Of a stretch of DNA of 64,000 nucleotides, positions 1 through 12,252 are shown in pieces (position 1 is the first letter of the stretch; the number at the start of each line of letters is the position of its first letter). Source of the stretch: Rhodeus uyekii (taxonomy: Eukaryota; Chordata; Actinopteri; Cypriniformes; Acheilognathidae); the NCBI GenBank assembly GCA_037043235.1, contig JAWRVZ010000041.1, forward strand, positions 1,353,001-1,417,000. Reading direction: 5' to 3'. The translations under genes were made by a program, and so were the position numbers. The notes under the pieces were generated by a model. That model made no database searches. It worked only from the letters and a program-made list of their open reading frames with translations, and had not been told where the DNA came from.

Positions 1-1160
1 CTCAAAGGGCTTTGCTTAATGTGACCTGTACCTTTGAGTGCCTCTCTTTTAGGACAGTACACGGATAAAAAATGTCTTTTGAGCAGAAAATGAGAGCCTG
101 TGAGATTCTAGAGCAGTTTGAATTTATTCACATATAAACATTCATCAACTCACACATCAGTTGTGGTAAATGGAAGCTCAAGCATGTTTGCTTGACGAGT
201 GAGAACCAATCGGGTTCCTTCTCATGTTACACTGCACTTCCGCAAGAGGTTTGTTCTGGCACGTCAAGCAGGTTCGACTGAGCTTCTATTTATTTTCATG
301 TGAAAATAACTTCATGACTTTTCATCATATAAAGCAATCAAGTTTCTTCCGAAAATTTCGACTAAACCGCTCAATTCATATGGATTAGTTTAACTTTTTG
401 AAGTTTCAATTTGGTAGTTGCTGTCAATGAAGATACAGAAATCAATCAGATTTTATTAAAAACATCTTTATTTATGTTCTGTAGATAAATGAAAGTCTTA
501 CCGGTTTGTAACAATATGAGGGTGAATAAGTAATGATTCGATCAATTTAATGCATATGTGCTGAAAACATTTTCAACCCTTTTTAAGCTGTATACTATTA
601 CAATTTGTATTTCTCCTGAATCCAAGACACCCAAGAGAAAGTTGGAGATGAAACATAAATGAGGACTAGTCTCAAGTCTCAAGGGAAGCTACACCTTGCC
701 CTACATACGTTCATGGAGCGCCACTATAACTAGCAATGAGTTACCAGGCAAAATACAGAACATCTGCAAACATATCAGATCAGCTGGGGATAGATTTTTA
801 AAAGCACTAGGTTGATGATCCATGGTAATGTAAGAAACACTTCAATCATTAAAATCTACACATTGTTCTTGGTGATGTTACTCTCATGCATTGGCACAAA
901 AACTTACCCATTATTCGTGGTTGTCAATGTGGAGGTTGAAAAGGTGGAAGTGTCATTTTTCATGCTGCGTCGTAGCGCTTTGTTCTGAGCACCAGCCAAT
1001 ATGAGGACATTGCTCACTGGAATTAATAGTCTGTGATCCTAAAGACCAAATGGGAAAAGGAAAGAAAAAGAAGAAGGTGGTGAGATACATAAGGATGACA
1101 AACTTAAAAGAAGAGTTCACCCAAAAACACATTAAAAGCCTCGTAGAAGTGGTCCATATA
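1..1160. other. Non-coding, nothing recognised
   Basis: AT-rich unique-looking sequence. The only longer frame (minus strand, 953-1189) runs into the transposon end and has no family signature. No splice-framed segment or repeat family recognised. Confidence 0.6.
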
Positions 1161-1741
1161 AAGGGCCAGTCACACAGCTGATCAGGCACGAATCACTCAC
1201 TAATCACTCACAGATTGGGTTTGTGCGTGCTTGTGCGTCGAGAAATTGACCAAAGTATTCCACGAACATTCGACGCATGAATCACTGACGGAGCGCGTCC
1301 AAACACGCACGCTTCGCGAACGTTCCACGAACAAGCACTTTAAGAATCCACATTGTCAGTGGATGTCAGTGGAATAAACGTGATACGTGCGCGGTTCATG
1401 CGTGATATGAAGGTGGGGCGTCAGTGGACGGACGTGGACGTGTGCGGTTTCGAACCAGTTCCGACGCATAAGCACTGACGGCCGACACGTGTCCCGCGCA
1501 TAGTCACGCATACTTGACACATAAACTACGCACACCGACTCATGAATAACATACACCGTTATTCACCGGAAAAATTTTGAAAACTCAGAATCACGCACAA
1601 ACCACCTTCGACGCACATCCACTTACAAATCACTAACAGTCCACGTTCGTTCCACCAACAAATTACGCATATGACGCACGCTCCGCGCAGAAATGAAAGT
1701 CTGTGTGTGATTCATGCGTTTTCGCTGTGTGACTGACCCTT
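1161..1741 (+). mobile_element. Non-autonomous DNA transposon, copy 1 (GTGCGT-rich)
   Basis: A 581-bp element with inverted ends AAGGGCCAGTCACAC / GTGTGACTGACCCTT. The inside is full of short GTGCGT/ACGCAC and CGTGGA motifs in both orientations and has no coding frame. Flanks are TA on the left and AA on the right, so a TA or TTAA target is possible and the superfamily is unsettled (Tc1/mariner, Kolobok or piggyBac type). A second copy lies 2.2 kb away in the opposite orientation. Confidence 0.75.
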
Positions 1742-3589
1742 AACTGATGAGTCTTCTAAAGCTGTACGATATTGTTGTGTGATGAACAAACCTAAATGCA
1801 AGTTATTTAGTGATAATATATTATGTCCATCCATATTTTTTTTAAATATTCCGGCAGCTTTGACATCACTGATGACAAGTGATATTGGTTGTCCAATATC
1901 ACCAACAAACCAGAACTGAGAATGAGATTTGAGAGATTTGTTGGGTATGTTTTTTCCTTCCACTGTTCTATGTTTCCATTGTTCTTCAAAGTAAATACGT
2001 GCTAGACATACATGTTTGACCATTGTTCACTTGTCTTGTGTTTTGCAGTGTCTCCAACATCACACGGCATTCTAAAAGAAGTTCAACTTTTATTTCGGGA
2101 ATGGCCCCTGACACTGTTGAATCTGTCAATCTACTAGCATGTCATCGGTAAAACGTGGTCCAATAGCACAGTCATTTTCCATCAATGATGCAAGTAGGGT
2201 AACCTACCAGTAATTCACACACCTTGAACACTCATACACTCTTTCTAATTTCCCTTCAGGCGCCGATATCTGGAATGCAAATTGAAGACGCATAATCACA
2301 TTTAAATTAATACTTACTGCAATCTGCCCCCCCTTTTTTCCCATTTAAACTTTGTGTTGACACTTGTGTTGCTCTCCCAGAGACCACATCCTGAGACATC
2401 TAATTAAGTTTGCTTTGTTATGGAACGCTAAGGCAAACAACAACACAAGGTAATTAAAGCCCCACATCACCACTCTTTTGTTTTGGCCCAAGTGACCTGC
2501 TATGAGGCCTTGACGGGATTTTAATTCTCTTCATCTCGAGACGCCGGTGTTCACGTCTTGGCAAACGGGCTGACATGGTTGCTGTCACCCCTTGGAGGAA
2601 ATTCTAGCCTAGCACGACACTGCTGACAGTGCGATGTCTCTGGTAATTAGGAAGATAGGGCTGCGCATTGCACACATCAGCATGCAGCATCCACTATATG
2701 TCAGACATGCGGGACGAGCAATGCCCGAAATGATCCACTCATGGTAAAGTACTTGACAGACACAGCGTATGTTCTGCCAGGACTTTCTTTCACATTTTTA
2801 ACTCCGAGATCTGGCCATAATTACACAAACGAGGAAAACAGTTTTCCACGTGTCAGCGTGAGCTTGAAGATAGTGTGGCCTCAAATGTCTTAGGCAGGGA
2901 TGCGTGAGGTCTACACGTTTATCTATGATAAATTATTTATGATAGTCTCACCATATATATAGTTAACCAAAGTAGCTCTTTAATAATAAAATAAAGGTAA
3001 ATTGAACATTGCTAAGTTAATTGTCCTTGTAAGACTAATGCATTGGCTATAGTGCAAATTAGTAGTTTGTACAGTTCTTTAGAGCTACTCTAGTAATGGA
3101 AATCTAATCAACCCTTATTGTGGCATTAAAGTGTCTGAGTCACTGTCCTGGCGCTTGGATTATGTCTGGGATTTTCCCTCTCTTCTCATAACATATTACT
3201 AATAAACTTTCTGCCTATTTGAGGCATATAAGCGAAACACAGAGATGCTAACAAAGCTGATTAAGCTGTGCACAATGTCTCTGGTCTGATTGGTGGGCCA
3301 CCGCTCTTTGAAAGCTCCCGCGATGACAATGAAGAGCAAAACGAATTGATGAGACAGGCCAGCCTGAGCCCCGGCAGACCCACAATCAAAGCAAATCAGC
3401 AGGAGACAAACACAGAGACAAAGTGATGCTAAGCTAACGGTTCAGGAATCCAACCAGTGAAAACAGCAGTTTGGAGTGGATGTGTTTGGTAAATGAATGC
3501 ATGGTAAGCGTGTCTCCGGGCAATACAGGAGTAAAAACAGGAATCTAATTGGTCCTGGAAAGCTACTTGCATTCCCACAGCAAAATATT
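1742..3589. other. Non-coding between the two MITE copies
   Basis: Apart from the candidate conserved block at 2379-2660, I see only unique AT-rich sequence. The short frames near 1712-2023 on the minus strand start inside the transposon end and are not convincing. Confidence 0.55.
2379..2660. promoter_or_regulatory. Candidate conserved non-coding block
   Basis: Non-repetitive, of balanced base composition, with no long frame. It has several homeodomain-type TAATTA sites (TCTAATTAAGTTTGC, GTAATTAAAGCC, GGTAATTAGG). This looks like developmental enhancer sequence, judged by style only. Confidence 0.2.
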
Positions 3590-3665
3590 AAAGAAACAGT
3601 TTACCCGTAAATAAAATGATGTCATTATTTACTCACCCATGACATTCCACACCCATAGTGCTGTG
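3590..3665 (+). repeat. Fragment of a 'GTTCACCC' dispersed repeat
   Basis: AAAGAAACAGTTTACCCGTA followed by GATGTCATTATTTACTCACC resembles the end of an abundant cyprinid repeat (AGGGATAGTTCACCCAAAA type). Related ends occur at 38355-38445 and 40943-41060. Family name not known to me. Confidence 0.5.
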
Positions 3666-3937
3666 CTACAGGCTGTCAAGAACCAAAAGCACAACAATAT
3701 CACTATTAAAGTATACTCCACTATAGTCCAAGTCTTCTGAAGCTACAAAAAAAGTGCAATGTTGTACCAGGTAAGCTACCAAACAGAACGTTTCTACTAC
3801 GTCAGAAAAGCTGCACATATGAAGCCAGTTATATGATGCAAGTCCTAAAATATAGTGTATTATTTTACAAATCATGTAGTATGGTAAAAGCGTTTTGAGC
3901 TCATAACATAATATTTGTGCAAGGAACCACATAGATA

Positions 3938-4507
3938 AAGGGCCAGTCACACAGCGAAAACGCATGAATCACGCACGAATTACACGCAGATTTTCGTTTC
4001 TGCGCGGAGTGTGCGTCATATGCGTATTTCGTCAGTGGTACGGACGTGGACCATCAGTGATTGTAAGTGGATGTGCGTCGAAGGCGGTTTGTGCGTGATT
4101 TTGAGTTTTGAACACTTCATGAGTCGGTTTGCGTAGTTTATGCGTCGAGTATGCGTGACTATGTGCGGGACACGCGTCGGCTGTCAGTGCTTATGCGTCG
4201 GAACGGGTTCGAAACTGCGCACGTCCACGTCCGTCCACTGACGCTCCACCTTCATATCACTCATGAACCAGGCATGAACCGCGCACGTATCACGTTCATT
4301 CCACTGACAATGTGGATTCTGAAAGTGCTTGTTCGTGAAACGTTTGCGAAGCGTTTGGACGTGCTCCATCAGTGATTCATGCGTCGGGCGTGCGTTGAAT
4401 GTTCGTGGAATACTTTGGTCAATTTCTCGATGCACAAGCACGCACAAACCCAATCTGTGCGTGATTTGTGAGTGATTGGTGCGTGATCGGCTGTGTGACT
4501 GGCCCTT
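3938..4507 (-). mobile_element. Non-autonomous DNA transposon, copy 2 (inverted)
   Basis: A 570-bp copy of the family at 1161-1741, in reverse orientation. Its right end, read in reverse, matches the left end of copy 1 through TTGACCAAAGTATTCCACGA. Ends AAGGGCCAGTCACAC / GTGTGACTGGCCCTT are better preserved than in copy 1, and both flanks are TA. No transposase is coded. Confidence 0.78.
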
Positions 4508-6284
4508 TAAGTTATCATCAACAAATAATCTGTTCCTATAATCATAATATGTTTGAGAGGGAATAAAAGTTGTTAATGTTTTACTGCTTCTACTGTGAAG
4601 TATGTACGTTTTCAGAGTTTTGCAAACGTATGTTGAGTCGCGTTCATCCAGTGAGCCTAGGTTGGCGCTAAAAGACGAGTTCCGACAGTTTATAGAAGAT
4701 AAAAAGGGCTTTGAAGGTTGAGAACCAGGATCGTGTTCCTGTCGGTGTTAAGCTATGTTTTGTGGTCAACACTGATCAGGATTTGACTGACAGCTGAACA
4801 GAAGAACCTTGGTGATCACCAGCAAAACACAGTGTGTCTCAGAGGCCAGTGCTGCTCAGGTTACATCTTTCTCTCTTCCTCCCCCCTCTCCTGTTGATGC
4901 TCCGGAAAACTCAGGCCATTTAATCCACAAGCTCTATCGCCTCAGACAGACAGCACTGTTGTTTGGCGAATAAATCTGATATGAAACTCAATCATCAGGC
5001 ATCTGATAACTCGGAGCGGCGGTCATGCGATCACCTCCATGCTGCTGGAACGATTTTAGTGCTCTTTCATTCATCACAGAGAAATGTATAATGCATCTTG
5101 CCGAAAGAATGGCATTCATGGGAGCAAATTAACTTGAGTGATCTTCGAGGAGGGGAATGTGGCGATCGTATGATCTGGAACCCCCTCATTAGTTCCGGAA
5201 CTTCGACCCTCCAAGCATAAAAGAGCGCTCTTCTTCATTACAATCCATGTGGTTATCAAACGACTCCCCTGGTGTGTGGGAGACGGGCCCATGTCTGATC
5301 ATCAAGATCAGATTTTTGATAATGATTTCATCCATTTTGGAGTCCCGGGGTGTCGTTAATTCAGAATCGAAATATATAAACACCTCCCAACCCAGATGGT
5401 AGACCATGCTGCCTTTGAAACGTTCAATTTGCTGGGTTTTTTGCCTGGGCCGTGGGTAGGAGGGCTGCAGCTGGTGTGGGGTGAGAAAGAGAGGAAGCGC
5501 AAATGTGTAACAGACAAAGAGAGCTTCAAAAAGAACGAGATGGAATGTCGATGTGTGTGTGTGTAATTTCTAGACCACATCAGAGCCTGATGGCCCTATG
5601 CAGAGATACTGGAGCAGAAAATTATCTCCTGTGTTAGGACGCATTGCAACCACAGAGGTCTGTCCTGTTCATCTGAAAGAAAATCAACAATGCCAAAGAC
5701 CATAATAATTAAAGATTTAACATTTGACGATAAAGAACTCCATCTGTCCATCTCGTTTTCATTATTTAAAACAGCTTCACAGAGAAACTGCAAAAAAACA
5801 CAATGGAAAAAAGGGAATTTACAATGTTACTTACAGTACAATCAATCAGAAAAAAATACTTGACTTCTGTATGAAAGGCTCTTTTCTCCTCAGAGAAAAT
5901 GAGAAGTCACAATTGTTAGATGTTACGTCATATTGTGAGATATGAAGCTGCAAAAGATAGAAGGTCATAAGTACGAGAAATAATGTCAAATTACCTTTTC
6001 ATTAATTCATTCGTTCAGCTAACTTCCTGCCTTTTTCACCTCAGAGTAAAATAATAATTTAAAATAAAAGCGTAAAAAGTAAAATGCATGACTGTAATCT
6101 AAAGTTTAAAATAAGAAGTCAGAATTGTGAGACATAAAGTTGAAATAGTGATAAGAGCACAATTACAAGAAACAATGTCAAATTACCTATTCATTAATTC
6201 AGTAAAAAAAGAGAAAACGTGAGATAAAGCTTCAAATCTGAAGTTATAGTTGTGAGATGAAATGCCATATTGTGATAAAGAGTG
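4508..6284. other. Non-coding, nothing recognised
   Basis: Unique sequence with a short GT run at 5554-5563. Between 5880 and 6260 the motif GAAGTCA-AATTGTGAGA-TATAAAG recurs in loose copies, probably an old decayed repeat. No gene. Confidence 0.55.
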
Positions 6285-6330
6285 AATTTGACCCATACAT
6301 TGAATGTGGCCTCTGCATTTAACCCATCAC
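6285..6330 (+). repeat. SINE, 5' part, split by a LINE
   Basis: The segment ends TGGCCTCTGCATTTAACCCATC, a phrase typical of a common fish SINE. The SINE resumes at about 6741 after the LINE insertion. Confidence 0.5.
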
Positions 6331-6740
6331 GTTCAATACATTGCAGATATGCTCATAGAATATAAACCTAACAGATCACTAAGATCATCAGGATCAAGTC
6401 ACTTAGTAATACCCAGGGTTCACTCAAAGCAAGGAGAGTCTGCTTTTAGCTGTTACGCCAGCCGCAGCTGGAACCAGCTTCCAGAAGAGATCAGGTGTGC
6501 TCCAACAGTAGCCACATTCAAATCAAGACTCAAAACACATATTTTTACCTATGCATTTGCAGATTGAGCACTGTGCTATGTCCGAACTGTTTGCATTTTA
6601 TTTTATACGTATTATCTTTTTATTCTTTTAATCATTTTTAATGTTTTACTTTTATCATTCTTCTTTATGTAAAGCACTTTGAATTACCATTGTGTATGAA
6701 ATGTGCTATACAAATAAACTTGCCTTGCCTTGCCTTGCCT
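6331..6740 (+). mobile_element. L2/CR1-like LINE, 3' end only
   Basis: A 5'-truncated LINE. A frame reading on to 6567 gives the end of the ORF2 protein: SYASRSWNQL-like and PEEIRCAPTVATFKSRLKTH phrases, typical of the C-terminus of L2/CR1-clade proteins. The 3' UTR ends with AATAAACTTGCCTTGCC and tandem TTGCC units, the slippage-type tail of this clade. The RT domain is missing, so it is dead on arrival. It sits inside a SINE. Confidence 0.75.
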
Positions 6741-6905
6741 AGTGCACACTCACACACACACGCTGCAAACCACGGACACACACATTCGGAGCCATTCACA
6801 GCGATTGGGAATTAAGTGCCTTGCTTAAGGGCACCTCAATCATTTCTTATTGAGAATCGAACCTTTGGGTTACCAGTCTGACTCTCTGACCATTAGGCCA
6901 CGTCA
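6741..6905 (+). repeat. SINE, 3' part, split by a LINE
   Basis: GTGCACACTCACACACACAC, then GTGCCTTGCTTAAGGGCACC, then a tRNA-like tail ACCAGTCTGACTCTCTGACC-ATTAGGCCACG. This continues the SINE interrupted at 6330. Confidence 0.6.
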
Positions 6906-7244
6906 AATTGCTTACTTATTTGTTCGTTCATTCAGGTTAGGGTGTGGTGGTAGTCTCTGGCACATGCATATTTAATAAAGTAGGAATTACACAATTACAG
7001 TCCCTTTGTTTTTGTGTTTAAAAAAGCAATTTCAATACATGTGCATCAGTCCCTCTCTGCACCCTGGGTTTGAAACTGAATTGGAGAGCTCGGCAGAACT
7101 CAGTGCTCTCTTTTTGCGCGCTGGTGGCAGAAGGGCTTGTGTTGGAATTTGTGATGAAGAGGGGAACACTGGGATGTGCTTGGCCCACTGAGCTCCGCAT
7201 TATGGATGTGTCCACGGCTGTGAGGCTGCATGTCTCCGTGACAG

Positions 7245-7268
7245 CTCTCTCTCTCTCTCTCTCTCTCT
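7245..7268. repeat. (TC)n microsatellite
   Basis: Twelve CT units followed by TTTCTCCCTCCGCC, a pyrimidine-only tract. Confidence 0.9.
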
Positions 7269-8753
7269 TTCTCCCTCCGCCGGTCTGCAGCACGTCGTGT
7301 TAGATTAGAAAGCCTGTCTGCTTTCTGCACCGGGATGGCCAATGCATTATGAACAGCACAGATCTAACAGAAGAGGAGAGAAGGGTGTTTGTCATATGTA
7401 GGGTTGGTTATTCCTTTGCAAGTATAAAGAGCCCTCTTCTGTGAGCTCCAAAACAAGGCGCTGTTGTAAATACTGCAGACAGAGGGTTTGTCATTCCGGA
7501 GTGCCGGAGTCACATTGGCTGAGACTTGGCAATATGCCTCTTGGCTCTACAGTGACAGCGCCATATATTGTGATGTATTGTTGTAAATGTTTAAATGCAT
7601 TCACGTCTAAGCTGGCAGAATTGCGCTGTAATGTAATTCCTTACAAGCTATAGGGAGGAAATAGTTCTGGTGTGTGTGTGTGGTGACGTTTTGGGGAATG
7701 TGATCGATTGTATTCCGTTTACAGGTGATTGATGTGCGTGAGCAGGGCCCTGTGTATTACCGTGCATAATTTAGCCTTTTGCACTGTTGATAGAGTAAGC
7801 TTTCAACCGAGCGCGTCTCACAGGAGATGGACGTTATCTGGGCGCCCAGTTTCCGTGGCCGTTTGAAGTCGCCTGTTTACTGTACAAACACATGAGTCAC
7901 CGTTAAAGAACCTGGGCTAAAGCTAACAAGCTTACCACGACGTGTCACAAAGTGCGAATCTGAATAACTCCTCAAAGAGTTTCGAAGCCGTGATACGGGT
8001 GCCAAGACTCAGCGGTCGATGACACCTGTTTATATGACAAGTTTGGAGAAATCCGGAGCCACCGTGCTTATGTCAATGAGAAATAACTCGTGCCCCCCTA
8101 AAATATTTCATTTGCATAAAAGCTTTCATTTAGCACAGATGAACACGGAAGGCGAGCGCAGAGCTCGCTGGAGATTAGAGCAGTTCATTTGTCACATTAA
8201 GAAGAATTACGTGTGTTTGTGTCACTGAGCAGAAGGAAAGAGAGAATTTAGTGTGAAAGAAAGAGACGACAGTGAAACGAACGGTGTCTGAACGTAATAC
8301 AGTAGCAGCACGGGCAAACGAATAAAATAATATAAGGGTAAATTGAAAACAAACAAATAAATACATTTGAGCCTGAAACAACTAAATGACAAGAGTAACA
8401 GTATTAGGAGGGATTTCAGGAACGAAGAAATGAGGGTGCTTAATGGTGGCTGAAGAGAAAAACAAATCTAAATGGAGCTTGACTTATGTGGAGGGAAAAA
8501 GTGAATTAACTCAGTAAATAGAAAGGAAAACACTGACCACTTTCACTGCTTTGTGCTCTGATAGGGTTGGATAAAATGTAGCAAATGATCAACATTGTTT
8601 TTTTTTTAAATAATGGTGGGGAATATCAAATAACTTTTATTGTTTTTGCACCAAACTTGAATAATGTTATTGTTAATAATACATCATCAATGCACAATTT
8701 CAAATTAAAATAATAAATAAATATGAATTATGAATTTAAAAGAAAAGTAAAAA

Positions 8754-8755
<2 letters not shown>

Positions 8756-8826
<71 letters not shown>

Positions 8827-8830
8827 ACAC
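8756..8830. repeat. (GT)/(AT)/(AC) compound microsatellite
   Basis: TGTGTGTGT, then about 30 AT units, then AAACACACACACAC: a self-complementary compound repeat able to form a cruciform. Confidence 0.95.
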
Positions 8831-9803
8831 ACACATGCATACATAACACAGAAACCAACTAATTTAAAAAAGACTCATCACTCAAAAGCTAGATAATAAA
8901 AATAAATCTAATATTACACATAAACACAGACCTTTACTAATCCTCCTAATAAACGCAATACAATTTTAACCAAAAACCGCCAAACATTTTTCCATCTGTT
9001 GCATGGTCAGTGTGTGTGTATTTGTGTGTGCTCGTGCTCTGATTAAAATGATTAATGAACAAATAAACAACACTGGCGTCCTGCAGAACGGCAGACGTTT
9101 GAACAGATGATTGCTCTGACATTGACGGATGGAAGACAAACGTGTTTAATGTTCCAGGTTCAGACAAATCTAGAATGCCCTTATTACAAGATTCCAAAGA
9201 CAGTGCTCATCTTTTGCAGAGGACTGTTTATTGAATAGAAAGCACAAATGGATAGAGAAACCCTCCTTTTTGTCCTTTTGTGTTGTAAAAAAAGAAAAAA
9301 AGCTTTGCACTCTCTGCCCCATTGTGGGTGGGAAAAAAAAGATTTTTTTTGTTTGGCATTTTCTCTCTTTTCTCCAGCATGGATGAAGGTCAAATGAATC
9401 AGACGGCTGTGCAAGGGTAACCTGACATGGCTTGGTGGAGTGTACTTCATTTCAGCCGGACTTGTATTTCTGGAACTCTCGCCGCTAAACACAGGGGAGG
9501 GACAGGGCATGACAGAAGCAAGGCCTTTGTGATTCTGTGGACAGAATGACCCACACTTTAACAAGCAATGTCTTTCCTTTATAGTCCTGAAGTCCACAGC
9601 ACTGTATCAGATGGTCACTCATGCAAGCGGTGGCCTCCTGCTAACCTAACACTCGCAGCTAAATGTATCTGCACTCCATCAAAACCGTTTCAATCGCATT
9701 GCTTATCTTTGGATACCTACAAGTGTTTAAATGATGCTTAGAATGATATTGTTTGCATAATGCTAACATGAAAGTAGATCAAACTTGTATATGTTGTGTG
9801 ATA

Positions 9804-10269
9804 CAGTTATCCCTCATTTATTGTGGTTAATGTGGACCGGAACCTCCCCGCGATAGGTGAAAATCCGCAAAGTAGGATCAGCCAATCAGCTCATGGGATA
9901 CATCCACTCGTGCTCTCATTGGTCGATCTCGTGACGGGAACCAATCAAGTGTCTTGTCTGAGTGCCCGTGTGTGTGTACAAAGCCTCCTTTCTCTCTTAT
10001 TAAGCCTCCTTCATTTTATATCCCCCCCCCCCCCCCCGGTCAAAATCGCAAACCGTGCTCACCCCGGCCCCTCTGTCAATTTTAAGAAACGAATGTGGCC
10101 CACGAGGCAAATAGTTTGCCCACCCCTGCGATAAAACAACGCTACTTTCCGCAATACGGCTGCAGATATGGTGGTATTTTAGAATTTAATTTTTCAATAA
10201 ACATTTTTGAAAAATCAGCGATGCACTGAGACCGCGAAACTTGAACCGCGAAGTGGCGAGGTATTACTG
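9804..10269 (+). mobile_element. Tigger-like MITE, copy 1, with nested hAT piece
   Basis: Ends CAGTTATCCCTCA and its inverted partner GGCGAGGTATTACTG. The left flank is TA; the right flank is TG, probably mutated TA. Internal phrases such as CCAATCAGCTCATGGGATAC recur inverted in the copy at 16609-16975. Part of the right half is replaced by a poly-C tract and a hAT-like end (10000-10128). There is no transposase. Confidence 0.75.
10022..10128 (-). mobile_element. hAT-like terminal fragment nested in MITE
   Basis: A 16-C run (10022-10037) is followed by sequence ending GGCAAATAGTTTGCCCACCC-CTG, the reverse of the CAGGGGTGGGCAAACT terminus common in fish hAT elements. The uninterrupted MITE copy at 16609-16975 lacks this piece. 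The other hAT end is not recognisable, so it is a fragment. Confidence 0.55.
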
Positions 10270-12102
10270 TGGTTTGTGTGATTGTGTTTAAAAAAAGTTT
10301 TCTTCTTGGTTATACGAATGTTAATGGAACATTCCATTCTATAATTTTGCAAACATTATGGCAACGTTACTTTTTGGACGTTCTCAACGTTCTCAAATGA
10401 ATAGGTTCCATGATCGATGTAGAAATAATGTTTTTCTGCTAACATTTTGAGCACATCATCAAACACCTGACAACGTTAAATGAACATTGTAATAATGTTA
10501 CTGAAACATTATTATTAGACATTGCAGAACATTGGCCAAAGTTTTGAGAATGTTCCCTGTTAGCTCCATTTTGGAACTCAGGAAATACAACTACACTGGA
10601 AACTCTTATTTGTTAAGGAAAACATCTCTGGTTTCATGATGTGTTTCTTTGCACAGAAGCCTTAATCCAGACTTTTACATGTTACAAAATTGTACTTTCT
10701 AATTTGGCCTTGGAGACAAAAGTGGTACGCCTGTAAATGACTTTGCCAATGTGAATTTATGTGGTTTCTCCATTCTGATGTGGGACCGTGAAATAATTTA
10801 TATTTACATTCATGCATTTGGCAGACACTTTTTATCCAAAGAGACGTACATTGCTAGATCTAATCAATTCTTGCTTTCCCTTGGAGTCGAAACCATTACG
10901 CTCTACATTTTGAGCTACATGAAACCCTGGAAATAATAGGATTGTCTTACCTGTTTTAATGTCCAGAATGCTGAAACACCTTCAGGATGAGCCAAGATAG
11001 TATTGATCCACCCATCCCTTTAAAAAAAGAAATTATTATAACAATAAACAAGCTTTTATTCTTTTCACAACATGGTCTCACTGCATGTTTGAATTACTTT
11101 CTACCTGTTTGGCTGTGGTTAATGACAAACCAATTTCTTGACACCTCTTTGACCCCATGTCAGCTTCCTGTCCAAGGGCGTCTCTGTATGTGGCGGAACT
11201 GTGCGAGAATGAATGCCTTTTGTGCGTGTGCCAGTAGTGTTAGCTGGAACAGCTGGAGGTGTTTGAGAGAGAAGCGTTTTGGCTCGTCCTTGGTTGAGCA
11301 GCATATGGCAGCTGGCCCGCACCTGTAAGCCTTGACCTCTGCATTCAGGCCCGGTGGACAAACACTTACCACAATACACAGAGCATTAGAGCACTGTGGA
11401 TCCCAGGCTGGGAACCAAGAGGATTTAGAGTTCAAACTGCTGAAGTAGTGATCCAAGAACTGGACAAATGCTGGTCTCCCCTCTCACCAATGTGACCTTG
11501 AGCGAAACGAGACTGGCCCTGTAGTTATCGTAATGTAAGATATTACTGCTATATGCCCACTGGAATACATTTGTTTTATTATTACTTTAAAATTGTTGCG
11601 TGTTCATATTATTGCTTGGCTCATTATTTTGTATTTGTAAGATATTTTTCTTAGTGGAAGCTCTGTGATATATATATATATATATAAGTTTCTAAAAATG
11701 TATTTATTGATTAAGTTACGCATACATAGTGCATACAAGATAATTTGAAAAATTCTAGTGGGAAATCAGATGCACTGAGATTAATATGTGTCTGTAAAAC
11801 TCTCTTTAATACTTCCAAAAGCCATTTTAAGCTGATATGTTGGGATGTCCCACAGTGATTTCTGATCAGGAACAAGATTTTAATGATTTTTTCTGATTTA
11901 TCTGATATTTAGTGCTGCATTTAAGATTTATATATTGGAATTGCATATATACTCATACTTTTGGATTACACAGTTTTAACAAACATGCATTTAATGTGAG
12001 CCATATTTGTCAGTCTTACATAAATTAAACCAGGAAGATTTCTGTAATATACTAATAACCTGAATATATAAATTCATCTTTTTAAATTAAAATTATTTTT
12101 TC
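10270..12102. other. Non-coding, decayed repeats
   Basis: From 10310 to 10560 many AACGTT/AACATT words recur (for example AACATTGTAATAATGTTACT), a pattern of decayed fish repeats. The rest, except SINE copy A, is unique AT-rich sequence with a short (TA)n at 11669. Confidence 0.5.
10798..10923 (-). repeat. tRNA-derived cyprinid SINE, copy A
   Basis: Reverse orientation: CATTTGGCAGACACTTTTTA at the tail side and a decayed tRNA-like head (GTCGAAACC, GAGCTACA). Same family as 12103-12252, 32098-32248 and 61392-61516. Confidence 0.65.
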
Positions 12103-12252
12103 CTGTAGCTCAATCAGTAGAGCATTGGTGCTTGCAACATCAAGGTCATGGGTTCAATCCCAGGGAAAGCAAGGACTGATTCAATGTGTTCCTTGACTGC
12201 AATGTAAGTCACTTTGGATAAAAGTGTCTGCCAATGGCAAAAGCATAAATGG
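12103..12252 (+). repeat. tRNA-derived cyprinid SINE, copy B
   Basis: The head CTGTAGCTCAATCAGTAGAG is a clear polymerase III A box and GGTTCAATCCC is the B box. The tail holds AAGTCACTTTGGATAAAAGT and GTCTGCCAATGGC. It ends in an A-rich stretch and a G run. This is the best preserved of the four copies. Confidence 0.8.

Larger units (their letters stand above)
6906..9803. other. Non-coding with microsatellites
   Basis: Holds the (TC)n at 7245 and the compound repeat at 8756. Frames at 7006-7342 come from the pyrimidine tract. The 137-codon minus frame at 9184-9597 has no domain, is Ser/Lys-rich and partly low-complexity. I call no gene. Confidence 0.55.

Noticed and set aside
1356..1556. 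Minus frame within the GTGCGT transposon, mirrored in frames of the copy at 4151-4453
   Set aside because: Open in both copies only because the motifs repeat. His/Arg-rich and without transposase features.
12103..12175. A functional tRNA gene
   Set aside because: A and B boxes are present, but the cloverleaf is degenerate and the sequence continues into a known SINE-type tail.
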